Of a DNA stretch of 64,000 nt, positions 43,327 to 51,989 are shown one piece after another (within the stretch, counting starts at the first letter, position 1; each line of letters starts with the position of its first letter). The translations under genes were made by a program, and so were the position numbers. The notes beneath the pieces were generated by a model that worked only from the letters and a program-made list of their open reading frames with translations, did not search any database and was not told the origin of the DNA. This DNA comes from Actinoplanes oblitus (GTDB lineage: Bacteria > Actinomycetota > Actinomycetes > Mycobacteriales > Micromonosporaceae): assembly GCF_030252345.1 (NCBI RefSeq), contig NZ_CP126980.1:2991501-3055500 (forward strand), written 5' to 3'.

Positions 43327-44370
43327 ATGCGTTCGACGCTGCGTAAGACCGTACTGACGCTGACCGCCCTCGCCGCCGGTGTCACCGGCGCCGTCGCGGC
43401 CACGCCGGCACAGGCCGCGCCAGCCGCCGACGCGGGATGCGTGACCGGCGCGAAGCTGGTCCCGACCTGTGGCGTTCTGTGGGGCGGTGCGGCTGGTGGC
43501 TTCACCAGCGCGCCGCGCGACGAGGCGCTGAAGACGTGGGAGAAGACGAGCGGCCGGACCGCCAGCATCTTCCACCAGTACCACAAGGGCAACGAGCCGT
43601 TCCCGACCAAGGCCGAGATCGCGATGACCAGCGACGCCGCCCGCCCGCGGGTGCTGCTGGAGAACTGGAAGATCGCGTACGGCACCACCTGGGCCGCGGT
43701 CGCCAAGGGTCAGCAGGACAAGCGCATCGACGCCTTCGCGGCGCGCGCCAAGGCGTACGGGAAGAAGTTCTTCCTGGTCCTGAACCACGAGCCGGAGAAC
43801 GACGTCGTCGCGCGGGCCGGCTCCGGCATGGAGGCCAAGGACTTCGCGGCCATGTACCGGCACACCATCCTGCGGCTGCGCGCCCAGGGCGTGACCAACG
43901 TGGTCAACGTGCTCGCCTACATGGGCAACGAGAAGTGGATGGCGCAGTCGTGGTGGAAGGACCTCTACCCCGGCGACGACGTCGTCGACTGGATGGGCCT
44001 GGACTCCTACGTCTCCGTGGAGAAGGGCTACTACCACTACGGTGACTTCTCGGCGCTGCTCGACCGCAAGGCCAAGGGTGCCGCGCAGGGCTGGTACGAC
44101 TGGGCCACCACCAAGCACGCCGGCAAGCCCGTCATGATCGCCGAGTGGGGCGGTTACCACCGCGTGGGCAAGAAGGCCGACAAGTCGTTCGTCTACAACA
44201 GCGTCATCGACCAGCTGAAGAAGCGCTCCGCGATCAAGGCGATCGTGCACTTCGACACCAAGCACGACGACGAGGGCGACCGCGACATCAGCATCGACAG
44301 CACCTCGGCCTCGCTCGCGTCGTTCAAGAAGCTGGCCGCCAACCCGATCTTCAACGTCAAGATCGGCTGA
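43327..44370 (+). CDS. Secreted GH26-like glycoside hydrolase
   Basis: 347 residues from the ATG at 43327, behind a G-run. Signal peptide: RKTVLTLTALAAGVTGAVAA then TPAQAAPA. The mature protein is a single (beta/alpha)8 catalytic domain. The likely acid/base is E155 in FFLVLNHEPEND and the nucleophile E273 in KPVMIAEWGG, the spacing seen in GH26 mannanases; WWKDLYPGDDVVDWMGLDSY is also typical of that family. It should act outside the cell on mannan-like or related polysaccharides. The exact substrate cannot be told. It stands alone, with a strong hairpin behind it. Confidence 0.8.
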   Translation: MRSTLRKTVLTLTALAAGVTGAVAATPAQAAPAADAGCVTGAKLVPTCGVLWGGAAGGFTSAPRDEALKTWEKTSGRTASIFHQYHKGNEPFPTKAEIAMTSDAARPRVLLENWKIAYGTTWAAVAKGQQDKRIDAFAARAKAYGKKFFLVLNHEPENDVVARAGSGMEAKDFAAMYRHTILRLRAQGVTNVVNVLAYMGNEKWMAQSWWKDLYPGDDVVDWMGLDSYVSVEKGYYHYGDFSALLDRKAKGAAQGWYDWATTKHAGKPVMIAEWGGYHRVGKKADKSFVYNSVIDQLKKRSAIKAIVHFDTKHDDEGDRDISIDSTSASLASFKKLAANPIFNVKIG

Positions 44371-44391
44371 TCTTCTACTCACCCCCTGAGG

Positions 44392-44426
44392 AAGCGCCGT
44401 CCGGGTCCCCCGCCCGGGCGGCGCTT
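44392..44426 (+). terminator. Terminator of the GH26-like gene
   Basis: AAGCGCCGTCCGGG and CCCGGGCGGCGCTT pair over 14 bp (one T-G pair) with a 7-base loop, 21 bases behind the stop, followed by TCGCTTTCCC. Confidence 0.75.
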
Positions 44427-44732
44427 TCGCTTTCCCGTCTTACGGAGCGTTCGCCCCGACACCGAGCGCCGGATCTGGCGTCGAGCACCGGATCCGGCGC
44501 GGCTCCCGGATCCGCAGCCCCGGATCCTGTGCGCCCGGGTCAGAAACGAGGCGTCTCGGACCCGGGCACGCCCTCCGGTCTGCCGCCCGGGGTGCGGAGC
44601 CGGCCGGCGCCGGCTGGGTGGTGTCGTAGCGGGCTGTGGTGCCGGCTGGGTGGTCGTAGCGAGGGCGCCCGGTGCCGGCTGGGCGGTGTCCTGGCGGGAT
44701 GCCTACGACGGCCGGGCGGTGTCCTGCCGGGC
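44427..44732. other. GC-rich spacer with short direct repeats
   Basis: No gene seen. The motif GTGCCGGCTGGG recurs near 44638 and 44671 with related copies of GCCGGCTGGGTGG around 44607 and 44641, and CGGGCGGTGTCCTG near 44715. It separates the convergent GH26-like and DUF6493 genes. Confidence 0.4.
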
Positions 44733-47495
44733 TCAGGGATGGAGGACGTTGTGCAGGCGCTTCGCCTCCTTCACCAGGCGAGTGGTCGCCGAGCGGGCCG
44801 CCAGCTCGGACAGGCCGGGGATCTCGGTGCGCGCGCCCAGCGCCCCGGCCACCTGAGCGGACAACTCGAGCAGGTCGGGAAGTCCACGCTGGCTGGTCGG
44901 GAGCAGGGCCGGCAGCGCGGCGGCCAGCACCTCCCACACGGCGACCGTGGCACCGGCCAGGTGTGCCTCGGTCAGCGCCGGGACGAGCCGGGACAGTTTC
45001 ACCAAACCGTCGGCGCAGACGTCGCCGAGGGCCGCGCCGACCGCCGGAGCGAACGGTTCGCCCCGGGCGGCCAGGGTGAGGAACGCGTCGACCGCCGCGA
45101 TCCGGCTCTCCTGGTGCCGGGCACCCAGGGCGTAGGCCAGGCCGTAGGTCAGGGCCGGGCCGATCGGGCCGGAGCACTCGGCGAGCAGCGGCAGCACCGC
45201 CTCGCCGCCGCGCTGGTCGAGATCGGCCAGCCCGGCCAGTTCCGGCAGCATCCAGGCGGCGATCGCCTCCCGATGATGCGGCAGGACCGCGGTCAGCACG
45301 TCGCCGCTTCCGGTGTAGACCGTCGACCAGCCGCGGATCCCCGGGCCGGGTGCGATGGTGAGCAGCTGGCGCTCCAGCCGCAGGCCGCCGTCGCGGGCCG
45401 GGCTCAGGGCGGCGACGACCCGGCGGGCGACCGGCGTCGTCCACCCGTCGGGGGCCGGCTGTGGCCGCTGCTCGAACGGCTGGCTCACCGGGTCGGGCAG
45501 GCCGCCGTCGGCGAGCCAGGCGGCGAACTGCCGGCCGGCCGGTGAGGTGAGCTCGGCGGCCCGGGCGACGACCGCCGGATCGGACCGCCGGGGCAGCCGC
45601 AGCAGCGCCTGCTCGAAGTCGACCTGCCACGGCTGCCAGCCCTCCGCTTCGGCCCGGCGCAACCGGTCGAGCAGCACCGCCGGGTCCAGGCTGCCGGTCG
45701 CGTGGGTCGGGGTGGCCACGAGCGCCGGCACCAGGGCGCGGGTGAGCTGCACCGCCACCTCGGCGACCCGCAGCGCCAGCACGCCGTCCGGCGTGGCGGT
45801 GAAGGCCGCGTTCGCACCGCCTCGGCGACCGCCCTGCCAGGCGGTGCGCACCGCGTCGAAGGTCCGCTGCGACACCCGCAGCCGACGGCCCTCGATGCCG
45901 GCCAGCATCCGCCGCAACACGCCCGGCCGCTCGGTGTCCACGGCGGCCCGGATCGCCTCGCCGAGATAGAACCGCGGGGAGGTGCGGTTCCACGTGTCCT
46001 GCGCGAACGTGGCGGCATAGCGGTCGAGCACCGGCTGCAGCGCGCCGGCCAGCGCGGCCGGGCCCGCCGTGGCATAGAGCGAGACCAGCCCGGCCAGCAC
46101 CCGCTCCCAGCGGATCGCGGTCTCCTCGTGGCAGAGCGCGACCAGCTCCTCGGCCAGCTCACCGGGGCTGGCGATCGCCGGTGGCAGCTCCGCCGGCGGT
46201 CCGGCCGGCGGCAGTTCCGGGATCTCGGCTGGTGCCTCGGCGACCGTGCCGAACAGCTCGGCGGCCCGCCGTGGCAGGTCGCCGGCGAGCATGGCGGACG
46301 CCTCGGCAAGCCGGGCCACGACGTCCGCGTCGAGCCGGCCGACCTGCTTGCCGATCATGGTGAGCGCCCGCTCCTGCACATCGAGGGCCGGGTGACCGAA
46401 CGCGGCGGCCACCGTCTCCAGCACCTCGCCGGCCCGCTCGGGCTGCCGGCGGGACACCCGCTCCAGCCAGGAGAGCTGGGCCTTGACGAGGGTTTTCTCC
46501 TTGCGGACCAGGGTCGGCCCACTGGCGTCGAGCAGCGTCTCCAGCTCCAGACGGCCCGCGTCGTCGATGGTGCGGAGCGCTTTCTGCGCCAGCGTCGCCA
46601 CCGCGCCCGGCGCGTCCGGGAGCAGGCGGGCGTAGTCGAGGGCGTAGCCGGCCAGCTCGTCGAGCGTGGGCTTCAGCTCGTCGTGCAGCAGGGTGAACGG
46701 GCGCAGGTCGTACGGCTTGCCGCCGCGGGCGAGCCGGTCGACGGTCAGGTCCAGGATGGTCTTGCGCTCCAGGGTGCCCTCGGCGGCCAGCTGGGCCACG
46801 ACGCCGGGCAGCCGGGGCGTGCTGTCCCAGCCGTCGGTCTCCTCGTTCCACGAGACGCCGGCCACGACGCCGCCGAGCCGGTCGATCTCGAACACGGCGG
46901 GCAGCAGCAGTGGGAGATAGTGGTCGTGGCGCAGGCGATCGACCAGCGGCGGCCGGCTCCGGCCCCGCCCGGGGAACTCGAACAGGTCCTCGAGCCAGCC
47001 ACGGACGAAGCCCTCGGTGACCGGCGGCTCGGTGTCGCTCGCCCGGAGCACCGCGGAGACGAATCGCCAGTCGACGATCCACGGGTCGCGCGCCGGAAGC
47101 CGGTCGGCCAGGCGGCGCCCGAGGTCGCCCAGCCAGGTGAGCTGCCGGGACCGGGCGATCTCCAGGAAGTGGCCGGGCGGCTGCTGGGTCCAGAGGCGCA
47201 TCCCGCGCCGGTTCAGCGCGGCGGCGGCCCGGGCCGCGGACGGCATGCAGCCGATCACGATCAGCGCGTAGCCGGGGTTCGGGCTGCCGCCGCGGCCCCA
47301 CCAGCGGTCCGGGTCGGCGCCTCGCAGGCCGGCGTCGACCGCCGGGGCCAGGGCGACCCGCTCGGCCTCGGACGCGGCGAGCAACGTCCGGGTGAGCTCG
47401 TCCAGGTCACCCTGGCGGGCGAGCTGGTCCAGCCGGTCCCAGGTGAGTTCCTCCGCCGGGGCGGGGTCGATGTCTGCCGGGGCGGGCGTGGTCAT
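44733..47495 (-). CDS. DUF6493 family protein
   Basis: 920 residues, soluble, rich in Leu/Ala helices. The N-terminal part (LTWDRLDQLARQGDLDELTR, RRGMRLWTQQPPGHFLEIAR) and the long helical-repeat middle and C-terminal parts match DUF6493 proteins, which are encoded next to SWIM zinc-finger proteins in many actinomycetes. The repeats (for example ERVSRRQPERAGEVLETVAA, HPALDVQERALTMIGKQVG) look like HEAT-type solenoid helices. It starts with ATGA overlap on the SWIM gene and is translationally coupled to it. Function is unknown; a shared DNA- or protein-binding complex is a reasonable guess. Confidence 0.8.
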   Translation of the reverse strand: MTTPAPADIDPAPAEELTWDRLDQLARQGDLDELTRTLLAASEAERVALAPAVDAGLRGADPDRWWGRGGSPNPGYALIVIGCMPSAARAAAALNRRGMRLWTQQPPGHFLEIARSRQLTWLGDLGRRLADRLPARDPWIVDWRFVSAVLRASDTEPPVTEGFVRGWLEDLFEFPGRGRSRPPLVDRLRHDHYLPLLLPAVFEIDRLGGVVAGVSWNEETDGWDSTPRLPGVVAQLAAEGTLERKTILDLTVDRLARGGKPYDLRPFTLLHDELKPTLDELAGYALDYARLLPDAPGAVATLAQKALRTIDDAGRLELETLLDASGPTLVRKEKTLVKAQLSWLERVSRRQPERAGEVLETVAAAFGHPALDVQERALTMIGKQVGRLDADVVARLAEASAMLAGDLPRRAAELFGTVAEAPAEIPELPPAGPPAELPPAIASPGELAEELVALCHEETAIRWERVLAGLVSLYATAGPAALAGALQPVLDRYAATFAQDTWNRTSPRFYLGEAIRAAVDTERPGVLRRMLAGIEGRRLRVSQRTFDAVRTAWQGGRRGGANAAFTATPDGVLALRVAEVAVQLTRALVPALVATPTHATGSLDPAVLLDRLRRAEAEGWQPWQVDFEQALLRLPRRSDPAVVARAAELTSPAGRQFAAWLADGGLPDPVSQPFEQRPQPAPDGWTTPVARRVVAALSPARDGGLRLERQLLTIAPGPGIRGWSTVYTGSGDVLTAVLPHHREAIAAWMLPELAGLADLDQRGGEAVLPLLAECSGPIGPALTYGLAYALGARHQESRIAAVDAFLTLAARGEPFAPAVGAALGDVCADGLVKLSRLVPALTEAHLAGATVAVWEVLAAALPALLPTSQRGLPDLLELSAQVAGALGARTEIPGLSELAARSATTRLVKEAKRLHNVLHP

Positions 47496-48832
47496 ACCGA
47501 GGCCTCCGCTTTCTCGATCGTCTCGGCGGTCTCGCCGGCACGGGCCATCCGGACCGCGAGGACGTGTTTGCACGGGCCGCGGCCGCCACGGTGTTTCGCC
47601 CACCATGGACAGGTGCAGGACTGCGACTCGTGCCGGACGTGATAGGTCTCGTCGCCGCTGACCACCGTCGACACGTCTGTGCCGAGGGTGACCGCGCCGC
47701 CGGCGAGCAGCGCGCGGGCGGCGGTCAGCCGCGGGTTCATCCGCTCCACCGCGTCGGCCGTGTAGGGCAGGGTGCGGTGGAAATAGCCGGCCTCGGCCAC
47801 GTCGTAACCCACCCGGCCGGCGGTGCCGAGCTGGGTCAGGGCGTCGCGCACCCGGGCGGCGTCCAGCCCGGACGCGGTCGCCAGGGCGTCCACGTCGATC
47901 GTCGGGTCCCAGGAGAGCAGCGCGCTGATCAGGTCGGCGTCGTCGGCCACCTCGTCGGAGGCGAGCGACTCCAGGACCGCGCCCTCGCCGGAGAAGCCAC
48001 GGTAGGGCTCCGGCGACAGGGTCAGCGACAGCCGCATCGCCGGCGTGGTCAGCTCCCACGTGCTGGCCACCGGCTGACTGCCCGCGGCGACGGCCGGGCC
48101 GTGGACGCGCAGGCTCACCGCGTACCGAAGGAAGGGTTTGAGGGCGGACAGGCGGCCCGCGCCGGGCAGGCAGACCGCGCCGGGGCTGGGCCGGGAGGTG
48201 AAGCGCAGCGAACGACCGGCCGGGACCGCCCAGAGCACCGACTTGTCGGTGGCGGGGAGCCGGTTGAGCAGGGCGCGGGCCTCGGCGACGCCGATCTCGG
48301 CACGCGGGTCGAAACGGGCGGTGAGCACCTGCGCCTCGGCGAAACCGCGCAGCCAGCGGGTCGGGAGCGGCACCTTTCTCTCCACCAGGGGACCGTCGAA
48401 GGTGGTCACCGTGAGGTCGTCGGGGCCGACCGCGACGTGCATCGGGTCGGACCGGCCGACCCGGGTCAGCGCGCGCTGCAGGGGCAGGTTGACGTCGACG
48501 TTGGTGGTGCCGTGGGCGAGGATCTCGCCGTCCAGCCCGCCGGGGAGCACGTCGAGCCGGGCATAGACCCCGCAGCAGCCGGAGAACGACTCGAACCGCA
48601 GCCGGTCGGAGCCGGCGGTGACCACCGGGTCGAGGCTGGCCGGGGGCAGCGGCCGGAAATATCGGGTGCGGGCCACCTCGGCCACGGCCAGCAGGCCGGT
48701 CGCCGCGGCGGCCGGCGAGGTGAGGAAGCCGGTGAAGAAGCGCGGGTGCGCCGCCGGCCCGCCGGAGGTCTGCAGGGTGAGCTCGTCGTCCAGAGTCGAC
48801 GATCCTAGGTAGGCGTAAGCCGCGGTAACCAT
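47492..48832 (-). CDS. SWIM zinc-finger protein
   Basis: 446 residues from the ATG before VTAAYAYLGSSTL. The C-terminal SWIM motif is plain: C-x-C-x(n)-C-x-H in SQSCTCPWWAKHRGGRGPCKHVLAVRMA. The rest is mixed alpha/beta with two tandem-like halves and a middle segment (DVDALATASGLDAARVRDALTQLG) that resembles a winged helix. SWIM domains bind DNA or proteins through zinc. The gene precedes and overlaps DUF6493, a conserved pair. A long imperfect palindrome about 50 bases upstream of its start could control it. Confidence 0.85.
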   Translation of the reverse strand: MVTAAYAYLGSSTLDDELTLQTSGGPAAHPRFFTGFLTSPAAAATGLLAVAEVARTRYFRPLPPASLDPVVTAGSDRLRFESFSGCCGVYARLDVLPGGLDGEILAHGTTNVDVNLPLQRALTRVGRSDPMHVAVGPDDLTVTTFDGPLVERKVPLPTRWLRGFAEAQVLTARFDPRAEIGVAEARALLNRLPATDKSVLWAVPAGRSLRFTSRPSPGAVCLPGAGRLSALKPFLRYAVSLRVHGPAVAAGSQPVASTWELTTPAMRLSLTLSPEPYRGFSGEGAVLESLASDEVADDADLISALLSWDPTIDVDALATASGLDAARVRDALTQLGTAGRVGYDVAEAGYFHRTLPYTADAVERMNPRLTAARALLAGGAVTLGTDVSTVVSGDETYHVRHESQSCTCPWWAKHRGGRGPCKHVLAVRMARAGETAETIEKAEASV

Positions 48833-48882
48833 GCGCGAGAACTTAGAACGTGGGTACGACAAAAATGAGCGACCGCCGCGGT

Positions 48883-48931
48883 GGTGATCCGGGATGGTGG
48901 AGAGGGCCACCGCACCATCCGGCGGATCACC
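48883..48931. promoter_or_regulatory. Long imperfect palindrome between the SWIM gene and pgi
   Basis: GGTGATCCG and GGATGGTG on the left are answered on the right by CACCATCC and CGGATCACC, with a 2-base bulge and a 13-base centre. It lies 51 bases upstream of the SWIM gene start and 227 bases before pgi. Could be a protein-binding site or an RNA hairpin. The remainder of 48833-49157 shows no gene. Confidence 0.5.
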
Positions 48932-49157
48932 TGAAACGGAGATATATCCGGTCTTATGCCGGTGGCCGGCAGCAGTGGGACGAAGGGGACGCGCTGGCGG
49001 GTGGTCGTCGTCAGGGGACTAACCTCGCCTTTGGGCTTCCCGGACGGCTCGCCGATCATTCCGTGCTCCGTCCGGGAGCCCCGGTTCGCCCGCGTCCGGC
49101 AGGGGTACGTGCCACGATGGGCGAAGTGTGCGAGTGTCCCGGTCCGGAGTGGGAGAG

Positions 49158-50786
49158 ATGAGCGAACACGTTTCCGACAGCGCCGAGTGGCAGGCACTTC
49201 AGGGCCACGCGGAGAAGTTCTCGGCGGTCCACCTGCGTGACCTGTTCGGCAGCGACCCGCAGCGCGGCGAGCGCTACGCGGCCGAGGTCGCCGACCTGTA
49301 TGTCGACTACAGCAAGAACCTGATCACCGATGAGGTGTTGTCGGCCCTGTTCGCGCTGGCCGGGCGGGCGAGACTGAGCGAGCGGATCGCCGCGATGTTC
49401 GCCGGCGAGCACATCAACATCACCGAGGACCGTGCCGTGCTGCACACCGCGCTGCGCCTGCCGCGGTCGGCGTCGCTGGTCGTCGACGGCCAGGACGTGG
49501 TGGCCGACGTGCACTCGGTGCTGGACCGGATGGGCGCGTTCGCCGACAAGATCCGCTCGGGGGAGTGGGTCGGGCACACCGGGCAGCGGATCAAGACCGT
49601 GGTCAACATCGGGATCGGCGGGTCCGACCTGGGGCCGGTGATGGCCTACGAGGCGCTGAAGGACTACGCGCAGCGCGACATCGAGTGCCGGTTCGTCTCC
49701 AACATCGATCCCACCGATCTGTACGAGAAGACGCGCGATCTCGACCCCGCCTCGACGCTGTTCATCATCGTCTCCAAGACGTTCACCACGCAGGAGACCT
49801 TGACGAACGCCCGGGAGGCCCGCTCGTGGCTGCTGCGCAGCCTGTCCGACGACGCCGCGGTGGCCAAGCACTTCGTCGCCGTCAGCACGAACGCCGAGAA
49901 GGTCGCCGACTTCGGGATCGACACCGACAACATGTTCGGCTTCTGGGACTGGGTGGGCGGCCGCTACTCGCTGCCCTCCGCTGTCGGCCTGTCCGTCATG
50001 ATCTCGATCGGCAAGGAGCAGTTCGCCGACATGCTCGCCGGCTACCACGCCGTCGACGAGCACTTCCGGACCACCCCGATCGAGCGGAACGTCCCGGCCC
50101 TGCTCGGCCTGCTCAACGTCTGGTACGACACGTTCCTCGGCGCCCAGTCGCACGCGGTCCTGCCCTACGCGCAGTACCTGCACCGCTTCGCCGCCTACCT
50201 GCAGCAGCTGACCATGGAGAGCAACGGCAAGTCGGTGCGGCTCTCCGGCGACCCGGTCACCTACCAGACCGGCGAGGTCTTCTGGGGCGAGCCCGGCACC
50301 AACGGGCAGCACGCGTTCTACCAGCTGATCCACCAGGGGACGAAGCTCATCCCGGCCGACTTCATCGGGTTCAGCCAGCCGAACCACGACATCGGCGAGA
50401 TGCACGACCTGTTCATGTCGAACTTCCTCGCCCAGACCGGGGCGCTCGCCTTCGGCCGGACCCTGGAGCAGGTGCAGGCCGAGGGCACCAAGCCGGCCGT
50501 CGCCCCGCACCGGGTGATGCAGGGCAACCACCCGACCACCACGATCCTCGCCGACAAGCTCACCCCGGCGGTGTTCGGGCAGCTGGTGGCGCTCTACGAG
50601 CACATCACGTTCACCCAGGGCGTGATCTGGGAGATCAACTCGTTCGACCAGTGGGGTGTCGAACTCGGCAAGGTGATGGCCAACCAGCTCGCGCCGAAGC
50701 TGACCTCGGCCTCCGCGCCGGCCGACGACGCCGACTCGTCGACGAACGCGTTGATCAAGAGGTACCGGGCCGCCCGCGGCCGCTGA
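49158..50786 (+). CDS. pgi: Glucose-6-phosphate isomerase
   Basis: 542 residues, the usual length for the long bacterial form. It interconverts glucose 6-phosphate and fructose 6-phosphate in the cytoplasm. The signatures are intact: [20 protein letters not shown], the phosphate loop [33 protein letters not shown] (PGI signature 1), the catalytic glutamate in MESNGKSVR and [19 protein letters not shown], and signature 2 near the end ([15 protein letters not shown]). The ATG at 49158 follows a GGGAGAG purine run. It is divergent from the SWIM/DUF6493 pair. Confidence 0.97.
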   Translation: MSEHVSDSAEWQALQGHAEKFSAVHLRDLFGSDPQRGERYAAEVADLYVDYSKNLITDEVLSALFALAGRARLSERIAAMFAGEHINITEDRAVLHTALRLPRSASLVVDGQDVVADVHSVLDRMGAFADKIRSGEWVGHTGQRIKTVVNIGIGGSDLGPVMAYEALKDYAQRDIECRFVSNIDPTDLYEKTRDLDPASTLFIIVSKTFTTQETLTNAREARSWLLRSLSDDAAVAKHFVAVSTNAEKVADFGIDTDNMFGFWDWVGGRYSLPSAVGLSVMISIGKEQFADMLAGYHAVDEHFRTTPIERNVPALLGLLNVWYDTFLGAQSHAVLPYAQYLHRFAAYLQQLTMESNGKSVRLSGDPVTYQTGEVFWGEPGTNGQHAFYQLIHQGTKLIPADFIGFSQPNHDIGEMHDLFMSNFLAQTGALAFGRTLEQVQAEGTKPAVAPHRVMQGNHPTTTILADKLTPAVFGQLVALYEHITFTQGVIWEINSFDQWGVELGKVMANQLAPKLTSASAPADDADSSTNALIKRYRAARGR

Positions 50787-50807
50787 TTTCTGTCACACCC
50801 TGCTTCT

Positions 50808-50845
50808 AGGCTCAGTGCCGTGGACACCGACACGGCACTGAGCCT
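50808..50845 (+). promoter_or_regulatory. Perfect 15-bp inverted repeat over the start codon of the winged-helix gene
   Basis: AGGCTCAGTGCCGTG and CACGGCACTGAGCCT are exact inverted repeats with an 8-base loop. The GTG start of the next gene (50820) lies in the left arm. TAGGCT at 50807-50812 could be a -10 box of a leaderless transcript. The same structure lies only 21 bases behind pgi and could end its transcript. Confidence 0.7.
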
Positions 50846-51896
50846 TCGCATGACCAGCCTGCTCCTCGGCGGCGTCGGCCGCGACTCGGTCCTCGGGATC
50901 ACCGAGTGGTTCGGCGCCATGCAGGCGCAGGATCTCAACAGCGTGCTCTGGTCGCTCGGCGCCCGCCTGCCCGGCCGCACCCGAGCCGAGATCGTCGCCG
51001 AGACCGAGCGGCGCGACGTGGTGCGGACCTGGCCGATGCGGGGCACCGTGCACCTGATCCCGTCCGCCGACGCGCACTGGATGCTCGAGCTCACCGGCGT
51101 GCGCGCGCTGGCCGGCGCGGCGAAACGCCGCGAGTTCCTGGGCCTGACGGAGAGCGACGCGGACAAGGCCGCGGACATCCTCGGCGCCGCCCTCGCGGGC
51201 GGCGGCCGCCTGACGCGATCGGCCTGCGTGGCCGCGATCAACGAGGGCGGCGTCGCGGTGAGCGGTCAGCTGGGCTACCACCTTCTTTGGTACGCCAGTC
51301 AGCGCGGCGTGACGGCCATCGCTCCCAACGAGGGCGCCGAGCAGACGTTCGTGCTGCTGGACGAGTGGGCCGGCGCGCGCAACTCGCCGTCGCGTGAGGA
51401 GGCCCTGGGCATCCTGGCGCATCGGTACTTCCGCGGGCACGGCCCGGCCACCGCCAAGGACTTCGCCGGCTGGACCATGCTGCCGATGAAGGACGCCCGA
51501 GCCGGGATCGCCGCGGCCGGCCTGGTCGCGGTGGATGTCGACGGCACCGAGATGTGGGCCGATCCGGCGGTCCTCGACGCCGGGCCGGTGCGCGGCTGGC
51601 GCGCGTTGCCCGGCTTCGACGAGTACATGCTGGGTTACAAGGACCGGTCGATGATGGCCACCGTCGAGCAGCTGAAGAGCATCGTCCCCGGCGGCAACGG
51701 GGTGTTCCAGTCGACGCTGGTGCGCGACGGCAGGGTGATGGCCGTCTGGAAGCGGACGCTGGGGAAGAAGGCGGTGTCCGTGCTGGTGTCGCCACTGGCC
51801 GACCTCACGGCCGCGGACTGGGTGCGGGTGGAGGAGGCCCTGCAGCCCTTCGGGGCTTTTGTCGGGCTGCCAGTAACTGTAAAGAAACTTGGATAA
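50820..51896 (+). CDS. Winged-helix DNA-binding protein (AlkZ-like, HTH_42)
   Basis: 358 residues. It matches the winged-helix family that includes the DNA glycosylases AlkX/AlkZ: ITEWFGAMQAQDLNSVLWSLG near the start, then VVRTWPMRGTVHLIPSADAHWM, containing the Q-x-Q motif and the R-x-W-x-M-R-G-T-[LV]-H block, and GPATAKDFAGWTMLPMKDARAG in the middle. AlkZ enzymes unhook crosslinks or remove alkylated bases; the QΦQ catalytic motif appears here as QAQ. Whether this member is a glycosylase is not proved. Its GTG is inside a perfect hairpin. Start further downstream (ATG 50850) would cut the first conserved helix. Confidence 0.82.
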   Translation: MDTDTALSLRMTSLLLGGVGRDSVLGITEWFGAMQAQDLNSVLWSLGARLPGRTRAEIVAETERRDVVRTWPMRGTVHLIPSADAHWMLELTGVRALAGAAKRREFLGLTESDADKAADILGAALAGGGRLTRSACVAAINEGGVAVSGQLGYHLLWYASQRGVTAIAPNEGAEQTFVLLDEWAGARNSPSREEALGILAHRYFRGHGPATAKDFAGWTMLPMKDARAGIAAAGLVAVDVDGTEMWADPAVLDAGPVRGWRALPGFDEYMLGYKDRSMMATVEQLKSIVPGGNGVFQSTLVRDGRVMAVWKRTLGKKAVSVLVSPLADLTAADWVRVEEALQPFGAFVGLPVTVKKLG

Positions 51897-51989
51897 CGGA
51901 CTGTTAAGAACCCTTGATATTTGTGAACGTGAGCGACATCATCTGGTGTCACAGGTCACCTTCACTGTCGTCATCGTCGAGGAGTTCCC

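Noticed and set aside
51897..51989. DasR operator before the chitinase
   Set aside because: No ACTGGTCTAGACCA-like dyad; only a weak GGTGTCAC/GGTCACC resemblance.
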